Shown here: positions 45,956 through 55,829 of the stretch, in pieces | How the letters are laid out: every line of letters starts with the position of its first letter | How positions within the stretch are numbered: the first letter of the stretch is position 1 | Assembly (NCBI GenBank): GCA_030765045.1 | Contig: CM060964.1 | Location: 136,860,948 to 136,924,947, forward strand | Reading direction: 5' to 3' | Length of the DNA stretch: 64,000 nt | DNA from: Tenodera sinensis | Lineage: Eukaryota; Arthropoda; Insecta; Mantodea; Mantidae | Made by a program: the position numbers and the translations under genes | Notes under the pieces: generated by a model | The model's database searches: none | Seen by the model: only the letters and a program-made list of their open reading frames with translations | Told to the model about the DNA's origin: nothing

Positions 45956-47149
45956 GGGTCATTCCACGTCAAATCGAACAAAATATGGCAAAAAAATGAC
46001 CTTGATCTCTCAGATTTTCTTGATTTTTTTTTTTTTTTTTTTTTTTGGTGTTTTGGTACAAAATAAATTTGACCCGTGTTTCTTCATTTTATACAAAAAA
46101 AAATTATTTTGGCAGATATTAATTTTTTAAATGTCCCAAAAATCGCGCGCTCCTCACTCTTCGATCAATCATACCTCCGATTGTAATGAAGCGAATTACT
46201 TGATCTTTGGCTCAAATTAAAGATAAATTGCAGTATTTCGTGAGGTACTTATTAGAAAATTTTATTAATTATTATTAATATTATATTTTATACGATTAAA
46301 GTTTTAAAGTTAGACAATAACAAACTCGACCATTTAAAAATCTGGGGGGGGGGGGAAAGCCTAAAATACAATGAAGTTTATTCAATATTCTCAGAAAAAA
46401 TCAGAATGGAGTCTCTAATAGTTCAGTTGTAATTAACTTTGCAAATTAGTGCAGCGGAGTCGCGAGGTAGCGGTAACGCCTACAGTAACCTCGCACAAAT
46501 TGCCACCTTCCATTACGGCAACTGTCCACTGCTTAAGGTTCCATGAATGTTACAACAGTACAGTAAGGAGAACACTTCTAGCTGACACTATTATATGTAC
46601 ACTATTAACATCTTCAAAATGTTTTTAAAATGTGCATTTTAAACTAATCTTTCCATACAACACACAGCTTTACCTCCTCCTTCGAAAGAAAATTGTTTCA
46701 CTAAAGCTTCAGTTTTTGACAAAGGAATGAAGGAGTGTAATTTTAAAGCACAGTTGGACCCTTCGTTCTTGGCTCCTGACCTTGACTGGAAGTCCTGTTG
46801 GCGAATGCATAGCTTTTGTCTGTTTCATCAGCTCATATTGTATAATTCTGTGAATGAAACCATGCACATGGGGTGGGAGGGGGAAGGTAGTGATGTCTGC
46901 ATGATCTGAGACAGTCTTGCTAATTCAAAGGTGATTTTTTAGTGCAGCGTGCACTTGAAGACATAGATCTTTGCGATAAAGAGTGAATATAGTGAATTTG
47001 TGAGACATTGATCATAGCGTAAATCAATTATGCCACCTGTACGTTCTAAATTAGGGACCAAAACATTACACAGTCAGAGTAGAGAAATTATTTCAAATGT
47101 ATGGACGTACATGAAGGAAGAAGCTAAAAGCAAAGAACTGCTTACATAA

Positions 47150-47187
<38 letters not shown>

Positions 47188-47543
47188 AGAAGAAGAAGAA
47201 GAAGCAAAAGTTCAAAAGCACGTATCAGATGCCATAGGAGTATCAGAAAGAAGGTACATTGTGGATATATTTTTCTGTATGGACTGTACTGCCTTAGTAA
47301 GAATCTGAGTGGCATAGCTGACGCGGCAATTCGCAGGCTGTCTGCAGTCACCTGGCTTGTTACTCGTCCGTGTGCACTTGCAGGCCTCCAGAAAAAAAAA
47401 ATTGTAGCGAATGCACTAATGCAAGCTCCATAATTTTCAACATCTTAATTTATAGATAAAATGTCAGAGAATACGTGTGTATTTTTTTTAGGTTTTTAAC
47501 ACATCGATTTAAATTTTATTTTTGGTTTTACAAAATATACCGT

Positions 47544-47583
<40 letters not shown>

Positions 47584-47887
47584 AGTCCAAAATTTATGTG
47601 TAATAATGATTGATCGAAAGTTGTTGAAAGTGTTATATTTAACCTTTCCAGTGCGCCAAACCCCAACTCTTAACTCTATATGAACTTAGAGTAACAAGTG
47701 ATTTTATATTACGGTGCGCGCAGAAATTGCTTAGTTTCTAATAGCCATAACTAAGCAAGTAATTTAAAAATACGGAAATAAAAAAATAAGGGTCTCCTTA
47801 TTTGATGCCTATTATTCATAAAAAAAATTTGAACCTCCTACGAAAAAGTCGTGTTTTACGGGTGTTCGATTTGACGTGGATTGACCC
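45956..47887 (+). mobile_element. TGCA-flanked DNA transposon remnant with decayed transposase
   Basis: 1932 bp with matching inverted ends GGGTCATTCCACGTCAAATC (left) and complement GGGTCAATCCACGTCAAATC (right), extending over GAACA, each directly next to TGCA (45952-45955 and 47888-47891). The palindromic 4-bp flank is read as the target duplication. Interior: poly(T) at 46024-46046, poly(G) at about 46344, a transposase N-terminal fragment (47030-47268), poly(A) plus (GAA)n at 47155-47204 and poly(A) at 47545-47582. I cannot assign the superfamily with confidence. Confidence 0.7.
47030..47268 (+). pseudogene. Transposase N-terminal helix-turn-helix fragment
   Basis: Starts MPPVRSKLGTKTLHSQSREI-ISNVWTYMKEEAKSKE, stops, then after an A-rich expansion resumes VQKHVSDAIGVSERR. 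Together this is the DNA-binding start of an IS630/Tc1-like transposase group I associate with arthropods ('L.SQ.REII.NV..YM..EA......V.KRVA.ATGVSE.TVRRI'). The A/GAA tract sits exactly in the variable linker, so the microsatellite probably grew from an A-rich coding linker. No catalytic domain. Confidence 0.6.
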
Positions 47888-47891
47888 TGCA

Positions 47892-48424
47892 ATGGATAAC
47901 AGGTTGTGCCAAGCGGCTACAGAAATATAGGACAGTTCTACACCGTGTGTTTTAGCCGCACGGTTATGCCGACTGGCTTTGGAGCTAATAAACCCGAGAA
48001 ATCGATTTCAAACCCCGAAGAGGGGGTACGTTCTTTCCCCCTTTCTTTTCTATTTTGAGAGCAATGTTGTGCATTTGTTTTAAAATAGCAAAATACGTCC
48101 ATCATATGCAATGCACAGAGTATTGTTTACTTTTGCTTCTTCTCACATCTGATTACTCTTTTTTCTGGGGTCATCTACAGACTAAGGTGTATTCATCATT
48201 AATTGAGTCTGAGTAGACGCTGGTTGCCGCATTGTTGCAGCCAGTGATGAGATTCGCAACGCACCAGGAATACTCAACGGGGTTCGCGAATCATTTCTGC
48301 GTCGATGTCGCCTATGCATTGATGTTAGAGGTCACCATTTTGAGTATTTCTTTTCGAAACCTGCACCTTCTCCATTATGGCTATACAGCCCGATTGAGCC
48401 TTGACTTTCCCTACTATATTTTTT
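47892..48424. other. No recognisable gene or element
   Basis: A 73-codon + frame at 48232 is antisense to the RTE-like pseudogene in part; nothing else supported. Confidence 0.35.
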
Positions 48425-49078
48425 CACCCTCCCTTCCTTCTACAGCCTCTTGACTCCCACTGCAGCAAGATCTTCCTAGAAACAATCCATCCACCTTGTT
48501 CTGTCTTTCCTTCTTCGTGAAAATATTTACCCCTTTCACATTTTCTTTGGATTCCGCTCATTCTCCATTCTGTCCAAATGTCCCAACCATTTAAGCCTCT
48601 GGGATTTCATAAATCTAACAGTATCTTGACCTTCTACTAAATAATTTATTTCCTGATTGTTTCTCACTTTTCAATTCTGTGCACCACAATGTAGAGGTTC
48701 AAACATTTACCTGAGTATTCCTCTCTCGAAAGATCGCAAAGCTCAAACGACCAAACCAATGAAACCAATTGCTGATATAGCTCAAATTATACCATAACTT
48801 CCAAATGTTTCCTTATTCCCTCTTTCATGAGAAATGCATGAGAAATTATTCCAAAACGTTCATTGTTCATTGTGGTAGACCAAACCTCAGACCCATAGGT
48901 TACTACTGGCCTTATTAATGTTTTATAAACCTTGAGTTTAGTATTTCTGGTTATTATTCCATTAGAGAAGATATTTTTATTTGCATAATAAGCTCATTCC
49001 CAGCCTGTATTCTTGCTCTTATTGTATCGCTTAATTTATTATCAGATTTAATTAAGGTATAAAGATATGAAATCTGCA
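48425..49078 (-). pseudogene. RTE/'craniofacial development protein 2-like' RT C terminus, broken
   Basis: Minus-strand fragments in several frames: YLYTLIKSDNKLSDTIRARI-QAGN (family 'YLG..I..DG....EIR.RI..A'), NTKLKVYKTLIRPVVTYGSE-VWSTT (family 'K..IYK..IRPV..YG.E.W..T'), QDTVRFMKSQRLKWLGHLDR-MENERNPKK (family 'I...RL.WLGH..RM...R.PK') and DGLFLGRSCCSGSQEAVEG in place of 'RW.D.V..DL...G...W'. This order is that of the region after the RT core in RTE-like LINEs. Many stops and frameshifts; no RT core, no target duplication found. Confidence 0.8.
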
Positions 49079-51021
49079 CTTACGCATTATTTACTTCCTT
49101 ACCTTTGTTTTGCTTGTATCTACCTATTGTATTGTAATGTGAATATTAATTAAACGTATGTTTATAATAATTCAATCGCATGTAGCTCTTTCAAGTGCTT
49201 ATCAATTGTTTACTTGTTTCTAAGCTGCTAGTTAGACTTGATCGATCTCATTTAAGTGTAAACGAAATCCTCAGTGTGTACCTAGTATTTAGGTTATGCA
49301 AGTGTAAATAATAGTTAAACAAACTTGAAACAAAAAGTTTAAACATTAGTTAAACGACAAATTACAACAGCACACAAATGTTTCGTGTCAATCAAATTAG
49401 ATTAAGCATGCGCTTATAAAGAAAGAAAAAAATAATATTAAAATATGGGGTTCTGGGTATTTGAACATGTGCTTTTAACATGTGTGTACCTTCGCGTCCG
49501 GGCACCATAACCATTACGCGAAATAGGCTACGAAATTCGCCCGAAATTCGTGTTACAGCTGCAGTGGACATATCAGTGACGTGCATACCCTCAAACAATT
49601 TTAAGGCACAGTTCTGTAATTTGTTACCCTAGACCGTAGGTTTTCCATCTCAAATTGATTGCCTATTAACCGTCTATCACTAGATTCGTGCGCTGTTATT
49701 CATTTAAATTATATATACAGCTATATATATATTCCGTGTCCTGTGTGAAAATATCAATATCTGCAAGCGTGCGATTCAATTGAGCTTTCAGGCACACATG
49801 AGTCTTGTGCAATCTTGGAAGAAATTAAATGGAATTTACCCTACCTGAAAGTATGTCAAATACTGAAAAACACACACCCACCCTCCACCTACCCCAACCC
49901 ACATCCTCACCCCTCCCCCCCCCCCCCCCCCCCACACACACATACCTCATTTTTTAGATTTAGATTCAGGTAAATTGGCTAAAGTCTTGGTAACAAATGT
50001 TTCGTTTACATGTAACATTACCCAGACCCATGGTATATATGGTAGGTAAAATAAACATGGCCAAAAATTGAACAGTTCAAATCAATAACTAATACTTCGG
50101 ACGCCAATAAATAAATGAATACAGAAATTCTGCGTTATAAAGGCGTCTACATTTAATGAGTAGAAAGAGTTGCTTATGTCTAATAGTTATAGATTATATA
50201 GATAAAACTTCTTATGAAACAAAATGACTTCTGATACGACGATTTGTTGCCGCACGTTAATGTCACTCGTAGGTACGGCTGTTGGAAGCTATTTGCTCCA
50301 ACTGACGATGGCTGGCGATGCAGTAAGCTTAGTGCTTATTGGTATTCATGAATTGTTCGGGTACCAGTCACAATGTCTCCTAGTTCCCTTGCTTGGCTAT
50401 TGCTTGAGCACCCACATTCCTATTACTCAAGTATACTCCTTCTATAAAACATATAACAAAACAATATATGAGAAGCTAATCAAGAACGAATAAAAGAGCC
50501 TGAGATATAAAAAAGGAATAACGAGGCCGACTCTCTCTCTTGTTAAATTTCGGAGTATGCATGGATGTGGTTTTCTGAAAGGACGACACGAGTTCTTAAG
50601 AGAATACTTTAATGAACATTTCAAGTGAGCAAAAAATTAGAAGCTGTCGACCTGTGAAAAACAAATGTAATAACTCACTGGTTGAATATAACTTGTATCG
50701 TATATGAAAACTTAGACGAATATGCTTCCCAGCGATATTCTAAACCGCGACCGTTGGTCGCAATAAGCGCTTCCACTCAGGTCTGCTGCTTAGACAGAAG
50801 TGAACGATAAGACGTGTCCAGACGAGTCGACGACCACAGAAGTGAGATCTATCCAAACCAAGCTGACCCTACCATTCTTGCTTACTTCTCCTTTCGCTTG
50901 AATAATTTCAACCTCCCACTCACAGTCGATAATGTCAGTTACAACACATTTTCTATAATTTTGCAGGTCTTCTGATTTCCACCCTGATTTCGTCTATAAA
51001 ATTCTCAGAAATCCGCGAGAA
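49079..51021. other. Unassigned; poly(C) tract and an unsupported 89-codon frame
   Basis: Poly(C) of 19 nt at 49915-49933. The + frame 50224-50493 (MTSDTTICCRTLMSLVGTAV...) has a hydrophobic centre and a real ATG but no recognised domain; it could be chance. Confidence 0.3.
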
Positions 51022-51940
51022 TCTCGGGGCTAGGTAAATTGAGTCCATAATTAGTTGTTTAGGATTCTCTAAGCGGTAAGTGGAGTCCCAATCTTTTTAA
51101 TCCATGCGGTAAATTGAGTCCGCTATGGGTGACTATACAGCTCGCAACGCAGCGCTGTGGCGTCAGGGGATATGTGTCATGATGCACCAATGTAAAGTCA
51201 ATAGACATAACCGTGTCGTTTCCATTTAGGACAAAATTGGTGGCGCAAAATGCAAACCCTAGGTCTATCAAAGGAACACAAATCAAACTCAGAAAATGGT
51301 AAATTTTTAAAACATTTCTTTTAAAGCCAGACGACGTAGAGGACTGCTTTGTCGAAGATCTGATGGCTGCAAAACCAGGAGACACAAAACTACAAGAGTT
51401 GTGTGACTACATCCTGGAGACCTATATTGCGGCAGGTTCAATGTTTACCCCTGCTATTTGGGCTGATTTCACAGCTACGACAAATCGCACAACTAATAGC
51501 TGTAAATCTTTGCATGCCAAATTAAATGGCTTATTTTACACTTCACACCCAACAATTACAACTTCGTTGACGTTTTGACCAGTATTGATTCAGTTGTGTA
51601 TGTTCAGTTACGTAGTACAGGAAAAAAAGACAAACAAAACATTGGAAAAAGAAACCATTTTGAGGAAGTAGATGGTCAAGTTTACTAAGGACATATTGAG
51701 ATTTGACTTTGTGAAAGCTGTTCCTTTTAAACTTTTACCTACATGACAAAACTATTGCAAGTTACTCGTACGAACGATTTTAACATGGCACTTATTTTTA
51801 ACCACACCAACTTGATAAATGGTTGCGCACTCCCAAGTCTGCACAAAATGGGACGGTAAATTTTGTCACAATTACGGGTAGAGGGACTCAATTTACCTGC
51901 CCTGAAAGTTTAGGAGGGACTCAATTTACCATCCCCGGAG
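51022..51940 (+). mobile_element. MULE-type DNA transposon remnant with repeated termini
   Basis: About 0.92 kb. GGTAAATTGAGTCC occurs at 51033-51046 and 51108-51121 (plus a variant GGTAAGTGGAGTCC at about 51075), and its complement at 51884-51897 and 51917-51930. Outermost bases TCTCGGGGCTA and complement TCTCCGGGGAT extend the inverted ends. Between them lies a transposase C-terminal fragment (51331-51687). A 9-bp duplication expected for MULEs was not found, so the outer limits are approximate. Confidence 0.65.
51331..51687 (+). pseudogene. MULE-type transposase C-terminal fragment
   Basis: Reads DDVEDCFVEDLMAAKPGD, LQELCDYILETYIAAGSMFT, PAIWADFTATTNRTTNSCKS-LHAKLNGLFYTSHP and, after a +1/-1 shift near 51555, NFVDVLTSIDSVVYVQLRST ending at a stop near 51685. 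In arthropod MULE-related proteins the corresponding block is 'FP..LWA......RTTNACESFH..FN..FY..HPNI..F...L', with RTTN.CESFH the hallmark; here the Glu is Lys. DDE and zinc-binding parts are absent. Confidence 0.7.
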
Positions 51941-52051
51941 AACCTCATGTCCAAGCACGGTAATCCAGTATTACTTCGCAAATTACGTTCGCCTAACTGC
52001 TCGAGCGAATTCTACGAATTGGCCTAACGAATCCAGTGCATAGTGTGCAAT

Positions 52052-52992
52052 TTTCCAATCTAGGCGGCAAAAATTCAAAGGATCGCTTTTTAAGATAGGA
52101 ATATAATGGTCTGTTATTTTATTGTAAACACCCTAAAGAATCTTGTGGCGCTTTTTTTAAAATAATTTTGAGCAAGGCATCTGGTTTATATCTTGTGAAC
52201 AGCAGTATCTTATTAGTGGCTCCGAACCACTGCAACACAGCGATAGCCCACATCAGTTTGTCGCAGTGAGTGTTTAACTGTGGTGATATTTTGGTTGTTC
52301 TAGCTATGGAAGTTGAAGCTAAAGCTATGCAGTTTAAATCTATGGTATCCTCACCCATATATTATGCCAAAATTTAACTGTTTACTGTTCTAAATATTAC
52401 TCCACGTTTTGCTTTTAAATGTTTAGTTTGCTTTATTGAAACAGAGTTTAGAAACATTGTTATAAAATGCTATCTCTGAAATATGTATGTATTATTTTTA
52501 CATGTCTCAAGTACATGAATGCAAGAGGTTTCGCTGCTCCGTGTGCTCCATTTTAAGTTATTAATTTTTTTTAGTTGCACGGTGCACAATTTCTCGCAGA
52601 GAAGGTTTTTACGTCTGGCGCTTCTTTTCGTAGTGTTTAACGCCCGCTTTTACTACATACGACATCGCAGGCGGTGACACAGATGATACATGGAGTCAAG
52701 ATAGAACATCGGTGGAATGAGATGGCGGGGGAAACCCGCCCCAGCTCCGCTGCGTCCACCGATCCCCCATGCGGTTGCCTGGGATCGACCCCGGGCCGCT
52801 TTGGTGAGAAGCGAATGGTCTAACCACTTGGCTACGGCGCGGCCTCGACGTCTGGCGCAAATCCAGCAAGAGCATAGAGGACGTTCCTTTTAATTACATT
52901 CTAAAGAAAACTGGCTTTGAAAATACCTCAGAAGCTTTGCGTGTTGGTATTAAAACACGTTATATTTGTTGTGTTTAAATGTTAAAGTGGTC
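52052..52992 (+). repeat. Left copy of an inverted duplicated unit (unknown repeat family)
   Basis: Matches the reverse complement of 55150-55829 from TTTCCAATCTAGGCGGCAAA (52053) through ACAAAGTTTG-like and TGCAAGAGGTTTCGCTGCTC-type stretches to AAATGTTAAAGTGGTCC (about 52990), at roughly 75-85% by eye. Short coding-like remains (DVPFNYILKKTGFENTSEAL) are shared by both copies. This copy is interrupted by a SINE and ends abruptly where the LINE at 52993 begins. Confidence 0.8.
52622..52847 (-). repeat. tRNA-derived SINE, family 1, with 11-bp target duplication
   Basis: 226 bp on the minus strand between perfect direct repeats ACGTCTGGCGC (52611-52621, 52848-52858). Head GCCGTAGCCAAGTGGTTAGA contains the A box; B box GGTCGATCCC is the complement of 52782-52791. 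Same family as 44094-44419. The inverted partner unit (near 55281-55292) has a single uninterrupted ACGTC...GCGC site, i.e. the empty site. Confidence 0.92.
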
Positions 52993-54315
52993 CAAGTACA
53001 ATATAACTATCGCCCAATATCAGTCTTGACAAGTTTTTCAATAATATTAGAAAAATTAGTATATGTTAGATTAAAAGCTTTTTTGGAAAAAAATAAAATA
53101 TTAAATGATTGCCAACATGGTTTTAGAAAAAATTTATCGACAATTACAGCTGTAACCACAATAGTAAATGAAATAGCACTAAATTTAGATTTACAAAAAA
53201 ATACTGCTGCAATAATGTGTGACATTTCGAAGGCTTTTGACTGCGTAAGTCATCAAATTCTTTTAAAAAAACTTGAATATTATAATATAAAAGATCAAAA
53301 CTTAAAGTGGTTTCATTCATACCTGTCCAATCGCAAACAAAGTGTAATTACTAAATGTAGCTCTGGAATTTATAAATCAAAATGGAGAACAAATACCAGT
53401 GGTGTACCGCAAGGCTCTGTGCTGGGTCCTCTGCTTTATATACTTTACACAAATGATTTACCTCAAGGTATAAGTGGGAATCCAATATTGTATGCAGATG
53501 ACACATCAGTTATTTTACAAAATATAAGTTATCATAGTTTGCAAACTGATATAAGGAATGCATTAAATAACTTAGATAAATGGTTCACTGATAATGGTAT
53601 GAGCTTAAATAAAACAAAAACTAGTATTATACAATTTAAAACTGCTGCTAATGCTAATCTGAAACAAGATAATTTAGACAACAATAATAGTACTACAACA
53701 AAGGCTTATAGTAAGATATTAGGAATGCACATAGATGAATGCTTAAAATGGAATATCCATATTGAACATATAACCAAAAAATTGAATTCGGCCTGCTACA
53801 ACATGTTATGCCTGACAAATATCATGAATATAGAAACAAAAAAAATTGTATATTACAGCTATTTTTATTCGATCTTGGCCTATGGTATAATATTGTGGGG
53901 AAACGCATCGGGATGGGAGACTGTTTTTAAAATTCAAAAAAAGATAATACGTATAATGTCACATGCTAGCTTTAAAGATTCATGCAAACCATTATTCAAA
54001 AAATTAAAAATTCTAACAATGCCCTCTGTATATATTTTAGAGTTATCCACCTATGTGTATAAAAATTATGAGAAATTCATCCAAAAACAAAATCGTCATC
54101 AATGCGGCACTCGGAAAGAGTCCAGCTTAAAATACCCCATGCATAGATTAACATTATATGAAAAAACACCCTATTACATGGGTATAAAAATATACAATAA
54201 ATTACCTCAACGACTCAAAGAAATAAAAACTTTAAAACAAACCATTATTCAAAAAATTAAAAATTCTAACAATGCCCTCTGTATATATTTTAGAGTTATC
54301 CACCTATGTGTATAA
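52966..54315 (+). CDS. LINE reverse transcriptase, partial (5' truncated, 3' end disrupted)
   Basis: Open frame of 449 codons; element sequence starts about residue 10. RT blocks: YRPISVLTSFSIILEKLVY, CQHGFRKNLSTITAV, MCDISKAFDCVSHQILL (motif A, catalytic Asp), TSGVPQGSVLGPLLYILYTN (motif B) and LYADDTSVIL (motif C; YADD at residues 176-179), then WFTDNGMSLNKTKTSII and SKILGMHIDECLKWNIHI (thumb). All catalytic motifs are intact, unlike every other RT in the window. The last ~30 residues come from a tandem duplication that shifts the frame; the true C terminus (LFNKSVKELLLHKTYYSTQE to DDTIL, stop about 54572) is restored in the other frame after the second repeat unit. The start codon at 52966 precedes the element and is not the native start. 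Confidence 0.85.
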   Translation: MLCLNVKVVQVQYNYRPISVLTSFSIILEKLVYVRLKAFLEKNKILNDCQHGFRKNLSTITAVTTIVNEIALNLDLQKNTAAIMCDISKAFDCVSHQILLKKLEYYNIKDQNLKWFHSYLSNRKQSVITKCSSGIYKSKWRTNTSGVPQGSVLGPLLYILYTNDLPQGISGNPILYADDTSVILQNISYHSLQTDIRNALNNLDKWFTDNGMSLNKTKTSIIQFKTAANANLKQDNLDNNNSTTTKAYSKILGMHIDECLKWNIHIEHITKKLNSACYNMLCLTNIMNIETKKIVYYSYFYSILAYGIILWGNASGWETVFKIQKKIIRIMSHASFKDSCKPLFKKLKILTMPSVYILELSTYVYKNYEKFIQKQNRHQCGTRKESSLKYPMHRLTLYEKTPYYMGIKIYNKLPQRLKEIKTLKQTIIQKIKNSNNALCIYFRVIHLCV

Positions 54316-54742
54316 AAATTATGAGAAATTCATCCAAAAACAAAATCGTCATCAATACGGCACTCGGAAAGAGTCCAGCTTAAAATACCCCATGCATAGA
54401 TTAACATTATATGAAAAAACACCCTATTACATGGGTATAAAAATATACAATAAATTACCTCAACGACTCAAAGAAATAAAAACTTTAAAACTATTTAATA
54501 AAAGTGTAAAAGAGCTGTTATTACACAAGACATATTACTCCACACAAGAATTCATGGATGACACAATATTATAGGTACTGTATTACTTGTAATTGATAAT
54601 TAATCTTGTATACCATATATATTAGAATTAGTTTTTTCGTTTAAATTTGTTTTATGTATAACTTGACGACTCACCAGTTTACCAGCTAGGCTTACTATGT
54701 AAACATTATGTGACAATAAAGATTCTATTCTATTCTATTCTA
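52993..54742 (+). mobile_element. 5'-truncated LINE with intact RT core and (ATTCT)n tail
   Basis: Non-LTR retrotransposon truncated inside ORF2 upstream of the RT fingers. The 3' end, after a short UTR with CAATAAAG, is a pentanucleotide tail (TTCTATTCTATTC) at 54721-54742. No target duplication was detected: AAGATGG follows the tail, GTGGTCCAA precedes the 5' end. The high A content of the coding strand differs sharply from the GC-rich LINE at 27-31 kb. No RNase H. Clade is Jockey/CR1-like by RT layout; not resolved further. Confidence 0.85.
53985..54490. repeat. 253-bp tandem duplication in the LINE 3' coding region
   Basis: Units 53985-54237 and 54238-54490. Reading both copies I found one difference (TGCGGC against TACGGC at about 54101/54354). 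253 is not a multiple of 3, so the duplication breaks the ORF2 C terminus. Near identity implies a very recent event or an assembly artefact. Confidence 0.95.
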
Positions 54743-54744
54743 AG

Positions 54745-55160
54745 ATGGATCAAGTTTATGGAAAACAATAATGATTGACTTGACCCATGTCTGCTTCTTC
54801 ATAGCTTGTGTAAGAGATGGACCTTGCCTCACTTCTTGGTGACGTAGTGGACAACTCTTTGACTAGATCAGCTGCATCTCTCTTTTCAGACCGTCGACAT
54901 CGAAAGCTACTCTGCGCTGAAATTTCTGTTGGGCTTTTGTATTCCAATAGCTGTCTTACTTTTCTCCTTTTGCTTCTAATGCCACTCCGCTAGAATTCTG
55001 GAGTTGCTCTTCCACGTTTACTTTGTATGTAGAAACTGCAATCTTGTCCTGCACTGGCTCTGCTCTCGAATAAGTTATCGCAAAATACTAATCCTTGGTT
55101 AAGCCAATCAATATTGTTTTCCACAAATGATCCACTATCTTTCACCAACGGACCTTTACA
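54745..55160 (-). pseudogene. Fragment of an arthropod multi-copy protein of unknown function
   Basis: Minus-strand continuation of the right inverted unit. It reads KGPLVKDSGSFVENNIDWLN, CSFYIQSKRGRATPEF, a stop, then RSKRRKVRQLLEYKSPTEIS-AQSSFRC and KRDAADLVKELSTTSPRSEA. The pattern 'GRP...F...S.RSKRRKT..LR...S...L.FA....R..GK.DAA.L.KEIT..SP' recurs, as I remember it, in uncharacterised multi-copy proteins of insects and other invertebrates, often of mobile origin. The function is unknown to me. One stop and probable frameshifts make it a pseudogene. The corresponding part of the left unit is missing, replaced by the LINE. Confidence 0.5.
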
Positions 55161-55829
55161 TTTAAACAGAACAAATGCAACGTCTTTCTAATACTAACAC
55201 ACAAAGCTTCTGAGGGATTTTCAAAGCTAGTTTTCTCTAGAACGTAATTAACAGGAACATCCTCTTTGTTCACGCTGGATTTGCGCCAGACGTCAAAAAC
55301 TTCTCTGCAAGAAATTGTGCACCACGCAACTGAAAAAAAAAAAAAATCAATAACTCAAAATGGAGTCAAAAGAGCAGCGAAACCTCTTGCATGCACCTCC
55401 TTGAAACATGTTGAAATAATATATATACAAATTCCAGGGATAGCATTTTATAAAACATTTTCTAAAGTTTGTTTGAATAAAGAAAACTGAAGGTTTAACA
55501 GAAAAACACGCATTAATATTTAGAACAGCACACAGGTAAATTTTGCCATGACATATGGGTGAGGATAGCGTTAATTTAAAGTGCGTGCCTTTAGATTCAA
55601 CTTCCATAGCTAGAACACACTCACTGCGACAAACTGATGTTTGCAATCCCTGTTTTACGGTGGATCGGAGCTACTAAGATACCTACTGCGGTTTACAGCA
55701 AGATATAAACCAGATGCTTTGCTCAAGATGAGCCACAAGATGCTTTAGGGTGTCCACAAGAAAATACCACACAATCATATTCCTACATTAAAAAGTGATT
55801 TTTTGAATTTTTGCCGCCTAGATTGGAAA
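55150..55829 (-). repeat. Right copy of the inverted duplicated unit
   Basis: Inverted relative to 52052-52992. It lacks the SINE and has a longer A run (about 55332-55346) at the place where the left copy has an A/T-rich stretch. Ends with GCCGCCTAGATTGGAAA at 55829. Beyond this point the flanks of the two units no longer match, so this is the unit's true outer edge. Confidence 0.8.

Noticed and set aside
50224..50493. 89-codon ATG-initiated frame with hydrophobic centre
   Set aside because: No recognised domain, no promoter or splice context; length is within chance for this AT-rich DNA.
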